DNA of 64,000 nucleotides. Source: Galaxea fascicularis (Eukaryota; Cnidaria; Anthozoa; Scleractinia; Euphylliidae). The stretch's first letter is position 1. Every line of letters starts with the position of its first letter. The DNA lies in assembly GCA_948470475.1 (NCBI GenBank), contig OX419335.1, positions 15,289,026 to 15,353,025 of the forward strand. The letters run 5' to 3'. Positions 13,010 through 27,300 of the stretch are shown in pieces. The position numbers and the translations under genes are program-made. The notes beneath the pieces were generated by a model. That model had not been told where the DNA came from and searched no databases. It was given only the letters and a program-made list of their open reading frames with translations.

Positions 13010-16000
13010 TCGCTCCTATAGGACTATTAGTAATAGTCCTCGAGTAGCAGTCGAGCGTGACGCTTTCTTTCGTTTTATTCCGAAATAAATATTTCTTCAA
13101 CTTGCATTTGGTAACTTTATTATTGCCTTCTCTGTCCGACTAGTTGGGTGATACTAAAACAATTGGACCCTTCGCTCTCAAGGGCCACGGCAGCCTAGTC
13201 CGATAAACATGGGCGGCGAAGTACATGCAACTTTAGACAGAACTTTGAACGGAAAAGCAACACAAAATAACGGACTGAAAAGGTTATTCCACAAAGTTAG
13301 AACTTACCATCGTTTGTGGACACTTCCATTATCCTGGATTTTCGCATCGGCGGGAAGCTTTCACACGATACGGCGTGGAAATCAGGAAATGTCAACCAGG
13401 GGTTTTTGCGTTAAAATCAGGCGTATTTTGGCAGTATTTGCTAGACGTTCTCTCGCCCACTCCTTCCCAGACCTCGCGCGAACAAGGGAGGTTTCTCTTA
13501 TCATATCTCGAATTCTAAATCCTTTGATAAGCGTTTCCTTTCTCAAAATCTATCGATCGGCGTAAACAACGTACTTTGACATTTCGCCTCATCAATTCTG
13601 AGCTTACTTGGTGTGGTGGTTGTTGACACCACTTCAGATGCAGATCATGCAGGGTTCGTCAGTTAGTAGTAGCATCTTACGCGGATTTTTCGTCTTTTCT
13701 TTTCTCGCTTTCTGCTTTTCCTTTTTTTTCAAGTAATATCATTGTTATCAATGGTTAAGCTGTAAAGTAATTTTGCAGTTGAAAGGGTACAATTTTAATG
13801 TCGATGAGGGAACCTACCAACATGTAGCACCAGGTGTCCGATGTAAGAAGGCCAGACTTCTCTCTTTTCTTTTGCTCAGCACTTAATTAGTGATACACAC
13901 TACAATTTTTGCAGGCCCGAGTTTAGGCTAATTGTAGCGTCTTGTTTGAATTAAGAGAGGCGATGTTGAGTTTGAAGCTGGGGCAAAAATCATTTTAACT
14001 GAAAAATCTTCAGTGGTAGGCATTAAACGTTATTCAAAGTGACTCTGATGAATCCTCGATTCATTTAAGTAAGTTTAATACATGTCATTATGCGTAGACG
14101 AAGAGAAAGGTGATTGATTGGCAGTTGAGTCATTGCTCCCCACGACCTTTCTCGACAGTCCGGTCAAATGCTATAACTTACAGGGAGACTTTTAACAAGA
14201 TGCGTTATTGGTGCTGGTATCACAGTGGTAACCAGAATTGAGATACTTCACTACAGTTCTGCTTTCAGGGATCGCATCAACGCAGAAATCGTGCATTTTT
14301 TTACACATATGAAATCCAAAAAATGCATCTTCAAAATTTTAATGCGACCCATGATGCAAGACCTTTGACTTGAAGAAGTCAATTATGCGTTATTCAAGAA
14401 AAATGTATCGGTATTTTACTAGTTACTCTTTCTTGCAACAAAAGAACTTGCTTTTCGTAGGAACAGGTCATCAAGATTTTGGTACACCCCACAAAATAAT
14501 TGGGACCACAATTTGACCATGCATGTGGGTCTAGTGCCATTCCTGGCCTTGTTCGAGTTTTATTGTACTCGGTGTATACTTGCGTATCGTGGAGACCGAT
14601 TGTTTGGTCTGAGTCGCTCACTCAGTTAGACACAAGGGACTCGCGAACGGGACACATGCGTAAAAAGATTGTTATGAAACGTGATGTTTTCCTTTGCGTT
14701 CTTAGAACAGAGCAAACATATCCCTCGCTGACGCTACACTGGTTGAGGATTTCTTTCAAGAGGGTAAGCTGCTACACTCGTACTTAGTACAGTCGGGATC
14801 TGATGCTAACTAGTTCTTCTCGCTTATTTTTTCATACACTTTCTTGAGCGTCTTCTTTGTAAGGGAGGGGGCGGGGGTGGAATTCAGTATTTGTTTCTAA
14901 TTCTAGCGATTCCGTTATGTTTCGACGCTAAAATAACACTGAAGGAATTATTGATTTATTCTGGTTTGCCATGAGTTATATTTCTTATGATTCGATTGGG
15001 TTGTCATGATTTAGAAAGTGTGGCGTCTTGGTGATAGTCCAACGAAACTGGAACAAAAAGCACAAATATATTGATAAATTACAGGAAGTTTGCTGTGCGC
15101 AGTGCAGCCTGAAAACTTTGAGTCTGCAGTCCCTTCCCGGTATGTCGAAACAATTCGTGATTTCGTGGACGTATTGTTCGCTTTGGTACCCGTGCTAATG
15201 CTTTATCAAAGATCCTTTTCCGTGCTTTTAAAGGAATTCCAAAAGACTCTATCTGGGTGAACGATTTCAGAGTTTGATGCAGTAGACCTTTTCTCGGGTT
15301 ATGACGCCATCTTAGTTGGGGGGCCAACACGGCTAAAATTACAGTTAATGTATGGGACTTTGGCCGACTTTGAATCGCTGTAACGCCGCTACAAAGCGGC
15401 CGATTTCCAACATTTGCCACTATTTTTAATAGCTTTATTGATATCATTGATCCAACAGAAAATTAGGCCATTAAAGAAGGTAAGACGTCCGAAAATGGAA
15501 AGTATAAATCTTTCCATGTGGCTTCTAATTTCGCCGTAATTTGCATAATTTTGATTAGAAAAGTTTGTATGAGACCTTAAAAATTCGTTTACGGTCGTTG
15601 TACCCTGAACCTGTTTTTTACGCTTCATGAAAACAATCTCAGTACAAATGTCTTGTAAAAGACATTTACACTGTCAAAATCCTGGCACCGTGGCGGAGTT
15701 ACAGAGGTTCAAAGTTGGTCAAAATCTCGTACTGTACTGTAATTTTAGCCTTGTTTGCCCCCCAACCAAGATGGCGTCAAAAACCGTAAAAAGGTCTATT
15801 GCACTTTATTTAGCAATTTTTTTATTGGTTATACGGCTACAGAAGAGAACTAACGAACAATCTTAAGTAATGAAAGGTTTTACCGATAATAAGTCGATCA
15901 ATAGCTGTCATATACTAACCAGAGCGACTTGATCCTGAGTGTCGCGTTAAAACAAAGGCTTCAGCTGGAAGCATCCCTGGCTGCTGATCCATTGTCGAAC

Positions 16001-19000
16001 GAATAAAAGGATGACGTAAATCACAAATGACAAAATGTGGATTTAAATTTGCTTACTTTAAATCCAGTGAATCTTAAATTAAGAAAGAGTTCTTTAGTTC
16101 CAAAATCGGATTTGGACCGTTTTGGGACTCGGCGAAAAAGGTGGTACAGCTAAGGTAACCTTAGGTATCCGACGACATCACAGATAGCATGCGCCGTTCT
16201 CTGCAGACAGAAGCAAAGGAAGACAGTGTTTCCCCAAACGACTCTGAATTATTCATAACTTTTTGTAAGGATGAACTCATATGACTAGATTATCAGTTCA
16301 GCTCGGCGACTTTTCTTCTTTCGTATTTTGAGTAAGTGATACACAAGAACCTCATTTGTAAGTGTGTGTGTCTGTTTGCATCATAGTGGACGCCGAAAGC
16401 ATTTTATATGGCGTACGAGGAAACCAAGAAATCGATCTAGATGAACTGACATTTAAACTGATAGTGCGACCACGTGATAAACCTGAATCCAGTTCGCCAT
16501 ACACTGTTACCTTAATGGCGCCTTCAGCTCAGGAGAAAGCGGCATGGACCTCAGACATAAGTCAGGTAGGTTGGGTTATATGCGTTAAGTACGTGACGAC
16601 CTGTGGTGCGGTATGACCCTTGATAGCAGAGCACCCCGTCTGGTCTGTTTTGGAAATATTTTAGCGGCTTTTACTGTAGGACGGTTACGCTAAGGTATGC
16701 AATAGCTGTTCGATTTTTCTCATATGACTTATATGGCATCCAGATCAGATTGTATTAGGCTTGTCAATCACAACTGGCTGTTTTGTAAGCTTTCTCTCTA
16801 GTTTGTTTGTTTGTTTGTTTTTTTTTGTTTTACGTTTCTACTTTTAACTATCCTTCGCTCTGACGAAGGGCTATCGCTCGAAACGTCAGCTTTTAGAATC
16901 CCTGTACGGTGGTCAATTTACATTTATCAACTCTGTTGATAATACCAAAATCTTTGTGTTCCATCTAAATCAGCTGTAGTTTATTTGAAAATTCAAGATG
17001 ACGGTCCCAATCTGGCATTTATATAAAATGTCACGGGTGAATATTCGAATTTGGTTTAAAAATGGAAGCATTGCATGTAATTTACACTCCTGTCATTATC
17101 TTAAAAGATTATTGTATACATATCCAACGGGATAACATAATCTGATAACAGACCGTATTTTGCGTTTAACCTCGAGAAGTAAATGTCATTCAAATGTCGC
17201 TGGGCGGGGAAACCATCAGGCGATGGTACCTTAGCAGCAACACTTGAACGGAGGAACAGGCGAGGTGGTTCAGTGACAACTTCCCACCTGATAAATTAGC
17301 ACTGAACGTTTTACGACAGGGTGAAATGAATACGCAGCAAATGGCTATTTAAAAAAAGACGTGCGACGAGTAAATGGTGATTAGCGTCTTAATGTTGCAG
17401 CTAACAATGCGACCCCGCTGACTGTTGCAGCTGCATGTTAACAAAACGATAAACTCCACATTAATCATTCATTTGTGATGGGGTTTGCGTTAGTGAGTTT
17501 GATAGAACACAAATGGGAACTGTGGGAAAAGGTGTTTTCGATTGAAACGACAGAGGCCATTAACCACGAGCACTAACACAGTCGATAAAAGTGGAATAAG
17601 CTAACCCGTAATTATTCTTTTTATTTAATTTGGCGACAAAGTTCGCATTGTAATTGTAAGGATACGATAAAATGCGATATGATGAAGCACTGCTATCACT
17701 TCTGATGCTGTTTTTATATTGCTGGAGTTCTGGGCTCTCATTTACTCATGAAACTCTTATTCGAGTTGACCATGGTCAAAATCACTCAAAGTTTTACCAA
17801 CACGGAAGAAAAGAACGTAATTTAATGGTCCTGGGGGATAGTCCATTTTAGAATATGTTAGTCCAAAAATAGCACAAGCTATGGGCGAATGGCGGGGGAG
17901 GGGAACGGCTGGAAACCGTTACTGGAAGCATCTCGAGAAGGCAGGCCACGATGGCTAGAGAGTCTTCAGCCAATGAGTGTTTTCTTATGGGCATGGTAGT
18001 AGTACACATTGCCGAGAAAACTGTTCTACTTCGGCTTTTCTGCTCCAAGAAACATGAACTGAAAGCGAGCACGAGGAGAGACAACGAAGAATCGAGAGTC
18101 GATTGCGAAACGTATGATTAGATGCACTTATGACGTCAAAACGTAGCTAGACTAAATAAACAAGTGGCCCACGCGAATCGATTGTGCGCGTGAATGGGTA
18201 TTTTTTTATCATACCTCAGTTGCCGTATTCTTTGATCTTAAATTGAGCCGAGCCAAGGACAGTGGAGTATGTATGTAACCACGAGCGATAAAATCAGGAA
18301 TTTACCTTTCAGGGAAGGTGGTGAGAATGTCTGTTTCGCGTATATGATTCATTTGTCTTTTCAATATCTGAAAAGATGTCATTTTATTTTGCTGATCTTT
18401 CGTTTTTATGAAAAGGGTACCGTCTTGTAAAGCACAGTTTGTGCAACCCTGATTACTTTTTTTTTAAACTCAGTTGTGAATTTCATTTCGCTAAATTCAC
18501 GCTCTTGATTTACCGATTTTTTTTCGAAGATTGGAAATTCATATTCAAACATTTCAGTAATCTTATTGTCTTGGGGATTTGCAGAGTGTCGAATAGCTAA
18601 TTATGGATGTTTAAGTCGCAAACAAATGAAAAATGACAGCAACTAACGGTGAATTATTTTTTGACAAACTGTTCACCAAAGAAATCGGTCAGTTCTGATT
18701 TCCATCAAAGGGATTTGAATTCTACTCTGCTCACTTAGCAAGACGTGTTGCATTCATCTCCAGTGACGGGTCGTGGGATGTGTTAGCAATGCAAAGTATA
18801 CTCCAGTTTGGCATAAATCACGTCCACGAGTTTACTTCGTATTTGTCGCGTAGCAATACGATTGTCGTTCGGCCGTAACTGGGAATATTTCGTCTTTACT
18901 GGGCTGAGGTAAAATATTTCTTTTTCGTAAATGACAAAACAGCAAATGATTTGAATTATTTGTGAATGTGATTATATCTAATGTTAAATAACCATTTGTG

Positions 19001-20698
19001 TTGCAATCCAACTTCCGGTGAAGCAGATGCAATCAGCTGGCTTTGTGAATACATATAACGTGGTTTGGTCATCACGCAAAGGAAGTCGATTCACTGTGCT
19101 TTTCAGTGAAAAGGAGACGGAAGTCAAAACTTTATGCATTCTAGTGTTAATTCCTCTTGTTTTCCGGCAAAACCGTTACCTGGTTGTTTTCTGAAAGGTA
19201 CACTGTGTTAAAAAAAGTGGATTTTGTATTTCTGTTAAGGTTACCGTAAGTTTACCTTCAGATCGGCAATTTTGTTCAAATTTGGATTTGCGGGTTAAAA
19301 TAATGATCGAAATGTGATCTCCAATGTAAAAAAAATATATATATTGAAAAACACTTACTGGCGGTTTTACCTTTTGGTCGGAAGTAAAAATTACCCTTTT
19401 GATTTCTCGGATCATTTTTTTTTACTTGAAGGCGACCCTTCAAAGAGCTAAAACTCAAAAGGGATTTGTTCGTTTGCCCCCAAGTTTTGACAGTGGCTAG
19501 AATAACACATAAACAACAAAAAGGTGTCTGCGAATTTTTTATTTCGAAATACTCTTTTTTCTGGGAGAGCGATTTTTGTACGATCACTTCACATTTCTTT
19601 AATACTATTTCGAAAATGTGCAATAGCTTTTCACTGTGATTGAGTATGGCAAAACACAGACACGTTTTTTAGGGCTATGGGTCCGGAAAATGAGGAAAAA
19701 ATTAAATTAACGAAAGACAAAATTCGCTTTGACTTGTAGCTTTGAAAAGGTAATTCGGATGCTCGCATTTAGAGGTCGTGAAAAATTCGACAATTCGTTT
19801 TATTTCCGCAAACATCTTGGTATAGTTTCATAGGCAGCTCTATAAGCTTTAGTTTGACATTGGGGTTCAGGTGTTTGCAGTTTAAACCGGACGCATCACT
19901 TGGACGCGAGACACCTCTGAGGGTATACGATAACCTTAACAAGGTGAACTTCAGAGGGTTAGTTCACAATCCTGTATAGGCTGACTGAATTTAACTCATC
20001 ATAAATTCAGTTTTAATAGTAGCGTGAAGTGTTTCCCCAGATGAGTGTCGTCGTTGACAGTTTTAGCAGAATGTGGATGATATATATGAAATAAATCATT
20101 TATGAACTGCGGATGAGTTTTAGCAGAGTCACTGTTTTTTTTTTTTTCAGTGTATTGAGAATCTTACGATGATGGCAGACGATGACACAGTGTCGATGTC
20201 TTCCAGGCAAAGTTTGGCGAGTGTTAAGTGAGTTTTAATTTTGTAATCACATTGGAGTAAGCGTGCCTCGAACTTGTAGTTGGCTTGCTTAAACGCAGAC
20301 GGGAAGCACGCTTTGACGTTTCAATGATCACGTGATAATTCAACACCAATCACTGTTATTTAGGGCATGGGAGGTAAATGAGAGGGCATTCTTGCGTTCC
20401 TCACGACAGAACTCAAGGTATTGCGCCGAATTTGTTGCCTTCCAGACCACTTAACTGCAAACACGTGCTTCTTCTTAAATCTCTTGTTCCAAAAGCTTTT
20501 ACGTGCACAAACGTCTTTTCTAGAAATTTACTTTTTCAAATGTTTTGAAAGTTAAGACGTTGAACTCTTAAAAATTTGACCAGTGCAGAGGGGTAGAAAG
20601 CAGGTATGGAAAAACCACCCAAGTCCAACAACTGTTTGGAGTTTTGAGAAAAGGATCACTTGAGTCAAGTTCAACGAAACTAAGACGTCTAAGGCCCA

Positions 20699-20729
<31 letters not shown>

Positions 20730-21326
20730 GTAATTGAATTAGGTTCGACTTTGGAGCGACGTTGGCGCGACAGCTGATTCAGACGGCGTGCCGTGTGTCG
20801 AACATGTATTCTGTATACGGAGAAGGCATTATACATTGGCCGTTTTTATACTAGAGACGCACTATCCGTCCAGACGACTTATGCGTCTTCCATTTTATCC
20901 GACTAGTGTAAAGACGGGACGAACTATATGAGACGCATTATCTGTCTGGACGACTTTGAGCAAACATATGTACTTCGTCTGATTATGCGTCTCCAGTATA
21001 AAGACGGGCACAAGACGACTTATGCGTAGAGAAGAACTCTCGCTCTTAGAGACGCATTATTCGTCTGGTTGAAAATTGTAGTCGGTCTTGGAAAGTCCTT
21101 GAAATTTGTAGCCAATTTTACTCAACAAAGCTTCACAAGTGTCTGAGACGAAAAGTGGCCCACTCTCTACGTCAAGCATCTGATGTGGCATTATATTGGC
21201 TTGATTTTGCACCTCTTGGAGCCCTTGAAAAATGGAAAAATGTGTCCTTGAAAGGCCTTGAAGAGTTCTTGAATTTTTGGTCGAAAAAAGTGTACGAACC
21301 CTGTCCTAGTATAAAAACGTCATTTA

Positions 21327-21359
<33 letters not shown>

Positions 21360-24300
21360 ATGAGAAGAGCGCCTTTTTAATCGGTTGCCGCCCCAGTGTC
21401 GAAAAATGCAGCAGACCTTGTCCAACTTAACAACGTTGTCGCACCGAATTAAAACTACCGTACCGAACCGATTCAGACGCCACTCTTTTGCCAAGGCTTT
21501 TTTAACCAATCGAAGACAGTTTCGTTAACAAAGAATTTCGACTTTTTGGTTTTCAAAGCCAATGAAATTTAATCCTAAATTTAACTTTGCGGTTGGAACA
21601 GACGTGACAGATCCAAAATTTCATCAATAAATATTTTAAAGCGGTCGCATTTGATTTTCCGCCTGCGTGCACAGTTTTGGTTAATAAATGGATTTTGATT
21701 ACCACAGCGGCCTGTTGTAGAACAAATTTGAATCGATAGTGAAAGATACCTGAGTGGTTGAAATCCAAAAGAAAAATCGGGCCAATATATTTTTGTCAAC
21801 ACCTTTGTGGTTCGCGTGAGCCAATCATTACAAAGTGACCACTGGTATGATTTTCACCGTTTCCTATTTTGAGAACCAGTTAGTGTTTAGTCTATGCAAC
21901 TCAGAATCAATCAGGCTGGTGGATTTTTCGATAACGCGTGGCATATTCGTTGCGAATTTCACAAGATTTACATTTGCCGGCTTCCACTTCATTTGAGGTT
22001 CGTTGGTTGGAATAAAAGCCATTTCTTGTTTTCAAACTGTTTATAAATTTCGAGGGGTCAGTAAATCCAGAAGTTTGGTCGCGGTCGCTTCAAAATACAT
22101 TTGCTTTTTTCGGTGACATTCGGATCTGTCGCCTCTGTTCCCACCGCAAAGATGAATTTAGAGAAAAAGGGAAAAAAAGGGGAAAAAAAGCAAAACAAAC
22201 CGAAAAAGGTGATGGTAGTTATTTGCGGCTTGGACCATGCGTCCATGAAATCCATTTTGCTCAGGAAAAAAACTTGTTTGAATGGAGTCAGATTAAGTGC
22301 AGCAAGACGGAAACACGATTGAACGTGATCCGCACTATCCGCGTCCCCAAAGAGGGCCGCGTGAGAGGCTATTCAGGCATTCCACATTTCCCGTAATGCA
22401 AAATTTTTCGCGATGACTCTAAATCCCAAGAGAAATTGAAAACAATGCTTATGGATTCTTTTTTTTTTTAGCTCATGGATGACGTGGTCATGCCATGAGG
22501 TCTTATGGCCATCACTCACTCACTTGATTCTGATTAATTTATTTTTTAAACTCACCTCCTGTCCCTCCCCTGGTAAGTATTGTTTTGTCTCCAGAGTCTT
22601 CTTGGCCCAACGTTTGCCAGTTTCAGGGGGTAAAACAAAGGCGTCGATTTTCGCTCTGCTGTGTGGAATTTTGATGGCGTCCGTACAGAAGTGAAAATGG
22701 TTTGTCGTTTGATCCTTAAACAAAATAGACCTTTGTTGAGTTGGAAAATGGAAAGTTAATACGATAAACTACACAAGCTGCGAGAATTGAACTTCGAAAT
22801 CTTCAGAGCAGCGAAATGGACTTGGAGATCAAGCGACAAAATCGACCATAAGCAATAATAGTCGCTATTGAACGACTATTATCACTGTGCGGTTACACGA
22901 AGGAAGAATGCAACACGGAATGGATCGGCAAAAAACGGATACGGAAGAAAGGCTTTTTAGCCAAAAAACCGTATTCAGGCAAGCAACCTATTTGATTTAG
23001 CAGCAACATATGATCGATTTTACTGCTTAAACAGGTACACAATGAAATGTTTTTGAAGCTTCTTCGGCCGGATTCTGTTCAAGGTGAATGCTCGTTTGCA
23101 AATAAATGGCCTTCGAAGCCAAAACAGTGATCTTGTCCATAAAGTCTATATCCTTTGGCTTAAACGATCAGTATAACAGTTATTTCTGAAAGCATACTCA
23201 ACATTTGACAAAAACAAAAACACAAGCATGCAAATACTGTTCTCTTTGAGGATGTAATTTGCCTAACCTGCGAGCTGAGTCTCCTTCGATCAAGTTGTGG
23301 TCTGACAAGCAGCTAAATTATCTGTTCGGACATAAATGTGTTTAAAAAGTCAAGTTAATTGTAGCACAAGTCAAAGCATAAATAGATGGATTGAATATCT
23401 CCCCTTACGAAACAAAAGTTGAACTTGTTCGTTCGAATCGTTAAAAAACATTGTGACTTTAAACGTGACTAATTTCTCTCGGGACTTTTACTTTTACGCC
23501 TTCATAATAGTCGGAGATTTTATTGCGACCAAAAACGTTTATAAAACGAATTTGAAATGAGACGTCGACCAGTAAGAAACTGACTTTCCTGTTATAGTTT
23601 TTAATAGCTTTTATTTAATGTGCTTTTGAATATTATCTTGGCCTGCCAGCGAGCTCTCCGGGGCAGTCTGGCGGCGGGGCGGGAAAAGGAGAGCTTGAAA
23701 GCACGTCTCTAATTTGAATACCGCCTCCAATTCTCCTGTGGCTCCCCGTCGACTGAGCTGTCAGATATTCGCCAATCAGCGCGAAGTGGAAACGAACGCG
23801 AAATGTAAACAAACAGTGCAAAACACGTGACGTCATTACTAATGTCATCTCCGCCAATCAGCATTTTGTATCGAAAAATTCGATGCAGATATTCAAATTA
23901 CAGAGACGTAGTTGCAAGCTCTCCTTTTCCAGCTCCGCCGCCAGACTGCTCCGGAGAGCTTGCTCGTAGGCTAATATTACTGTATCTTTACAGACTGTAT
24001 ACAAATTTGCATATTTGTATTTCATCGGTTCAAGACAACAAAACGTTTGGATTAATTGACATTAATGCATACGGTTTAAAACTGCGTAATTTTACGGAAA
24101 ATATTAGCGCGTAAATGGTTCTGTTACCAAGAGGTGCGCCTGGAAAAGATGTGCTTCCAATCAGAATTTTGCGTCCGCCGGAGGACGCAGAAATCAGAAA
24201 ATGGGGGTTCTGCGTGCAGGCGTTCCTTTTCCCTTCTCCTCCTCAGCCCCCGCCATTTTTTCTCTCGTTTTCTTGCTACCCACCCCCTCCCCTTTTACGC

Positions 24301-27300
24301 CTGCCACGCAGGCTAAACACAAAGCAGCAGTGTTTTTATTTCGTGGTGTATTATGGGTTGGGCGCTAAGATCAAAGCCAGTGCGGAAAGTTTTGTTTTTC
24401 TCGGCTTGCTCCATTTCTATCCAGTTGAAAGTTATTGTTGTTAATATATCCGAAAATTATCACTTTATCTGGCATGAAAATATGGTGAATGGTTTGTTGT
24501 AAATACGTTTTGTTATGTACAATGTACTGATAACTTAACTGTTCGTCCTTGTGTATGCATGTTTACCTTGCTAATTATCCGTTTTGATTTTAGATCGGAT
24601 CCGAAACTGTTTACCGACGATGCCAACATTAAGTACTGCAAGGCTCTGAACTGTTGCAAACTGCCAAAGGTCTGTACTCCTTTTTATTGCGTTGAACTTT
24701 GTCATTAGAAATGTTATGAGTCTGGTTTGATGTTATCACTTTTTTACTTGCAAATATAAGGCGGAATTTCATTGGAACTGTTTAATTTTTTTTTTCGTTA
24801 AATGTTCGCGAATACCGAGTACCAATTGACAAAATGAGGTTAAACCACCTCTATTTTATTATTGTGTTATGTTGTTAACTGAGTTAATCTGTCAACTGGA
24901 CAACGTTAAAAAGGCCGAGAATTTAACGCGTGTTATAGTTTCGTGAGGCTTACAGACACTCTAAATAGCGCGCTTAAAACTCGTGGAACGAACGTACTTT
25001 GTTAAGTTGACAGCAGGATGACTGAAAGTGTTCTTTAGTGCTGCATATCAGTTTAATTTAAAGTTTTGGGATGTGTACCCGCTACGACTGCGTTACGGGT
25101 TCGGACACTTCCTGGGGAAAAATCGGAGAAAAATTGGAGTAACGATCATTTCTTAGCTACCAGGGCTTTTAATTGAGCAAATCCTTCGATATTCCTGAAT
25201 ATCATCATCAATTCCTCATGTTGTATTCATTTTTATAGATCCGGCACGCCAGCTTGGAGCGACTGCTCGAGCGTCTGTTAGATATTCGTTTTCTCAGTGT
25301 GGACTTCTTAAACACGTTTCTGATCACCTATCGCGTGTTCAGCACAGCAACAGCGCTTCTCGACACACTTCTGGAGTTTTACTATTCCAACAATGCTAAG
25401 GATTCCCTGTATGTAGACCAGTTCTCCCCAGTTAGCCGTAAGGTGCGGTCAGTATCTCTACCCACCGAGTCTCTGACTCCACGACCAGAGAAGAAGAAAG
25501 GTATGATCTTGTGCAGTGCCAAAAATAACAGGCATTATTAACCTGCTGTGAAATATCCAAAACAGGCATTGTTCGCCTGCTGTTTTAAATTTTTACGAGT
25601 GAAACAACTGAAGGTTACCGAGGAGATATCATAACTCGACCATATTTTGCAAAAGTAGTAAGTCAACAATATGGGAAACCTGCAAGTCAACAAGGGTCTC
25701 GGCACCCCTCCTTGCTCGTAGATTTAACTTTAGGTTCCTTTTCGTCCCCATTGCCCTACGAGGCTGCTGGTATCTTCACAGTATAATTTTGCCTTTTTAT
25801 AGGTTGCAATAAGTTCTTTGGTGAACAGAATCAATCTTCTCCTTCCCAGTCTATCTCCATTACTGTATCTGATGTAAAAATGCCGTCAGACAACGATCAA
25901 CCAGAAGCTGCCTCACCAGGCCTTGTGGCACGCACTCCTGACCGTCTCTGCCCGAGTAACTACCATTCATATAGGCGGCACTCTTCGCCCTCGGCTCTTG
26001 GCGAGTCGGCAGCGTTTGAGTTTCCAGAATCATCAACCGATACACCTCGCTCGCCGGAAGAAGATTCGCCAAAACCAATCCGTCACGGAGGCCTTACCAA
26101 CCACAACCACAGCTCACCATTCTTGACACGAGGGAACATCCGCACACGAGCTCAGAGTAGTTCGTCTGATTTTGTGTCGGTGGAAATTGTTCAAAACAAG
26201 GCCTACACGGAAACGAACTCTTTTTTTTCATCGTCTCCGGATGAGGATATTTTCAGTGACGTGAAATTTGAGCTTCAGGCGCCACCCAAACACCGCAGCA
26301 AGCGCTCTCGGGCTCATACCTCATCAGGATCACTGACGCAAACAAAAGATCTAATCTCAGATACTACTCGATTGCCATCTGGTAACACTTCAGTGCAAGC
26401 ACAAGTGGATAAAACTAGACGAAAGACCACCAATGCAGATGATAACGATTTGATCTCACAAAACGATGACGTGTTTTACCAGAAGGCGAAAACTCATCGC
26501 CGACGTTCATCTCCAGGTCGGCGTCGCGGGCCTAGTCCGGACACTCCTCCAGTGAGTTGCCTGGGAGTCATTGGTGATAGTGTCTCACAGAGCCCTGAAA
26601 TAAATCATGACAGACATTCGACCAGAAGACCGAGCTCTCCTTGCAGGCTCTACAAAATCGTCAAAGACGCCGAGGATAGAGTGTCGAGCTTGAAATCTCA
26701 GCGACGACCCAGTCCTCCTAAGCCAGCGTCCTATCCTCCACCCAAGTCCCCTGTGTCTCCTCTAAGCTCGCCCCGCTCCCCTCTCTCGCCGTCTGCCAAC
26801 ACCGTCAGTGCGGGGGTTGTGGTGACGTCATCGCGACCTTCTCGGCGCAGATCCAGTATATCATCTGCTGCTTCAGCGTTTGCTGCTGCCACCGCGGGCG
26901 CATCTCCGTCACACGGGGCTACTTCACCCACGCGATTCCACTTTGGTGAGTGGACATAGTGTAGTACAGTATAGTACTTTGATAAGTAGCGCGTCTACGT
27001 ATGATAGGTTGGGGTGAGGAGTACCCTTTGCTACAGTAAACAGGCAAGGTGCTACACCATGTTTCGTTTTGCAACGTTGCTTATATAATTGTTTAGAACA
27101 ACTGCCTCAAGTATTTTCAATCAAAAGCGCAGGGCAAGGTTACCTACTTGTCAAGTTGTGCTAGTCGTAAAATGAGGGTGGCCATTTTTCTCGACAGTTG
27201 AGAGAGCGAACTTCGAAACCGAAAAAGCTCCCCCAAATAGCATCAACAGAATGCAGCTTACTATAAAATATGTTTTGGGAAAGGTTTGACGAGAATATCG

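Larger units (their letters stand above)
20228..24593 (+). other. Repeat-rich RasGRF intron (4.4 kb)
   Basis: No exon is supported here. Seen in it: a block of inverted GACGCAT/ATGCGTC motifs at about 20.83-21.07 kb, a 337-bp MITE at 23638-23974 and the end of a related element near 24.3 kb. Between 21.5 and 23.6 kb I see nothing beyond AT-rich sequence. Confidence 0.6.

Noticed and set aside
13209..13565. 118-codon + strand frame after the first PH exon
   Set aside because: No recognisable domain, lies in an intron beside a MITE, and the protein has no codon pattern suggesting selection.
15079..15447. 122-codon reverse frame
   Set aside because: Overlaps the inverted repeat pair at 15303-15780; no domain features.
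19276..19623. 115-codon reverse frame in a RasGRF intron
   Set aside because: Lys/Phe/Ser-rich product of AT-rich sequence, no domain or splice support.
25860..26078. Reverse-strand frame across the RasGRF linker exon
   Set aside because: Shadow of the well supported 1143-nt coding exon.
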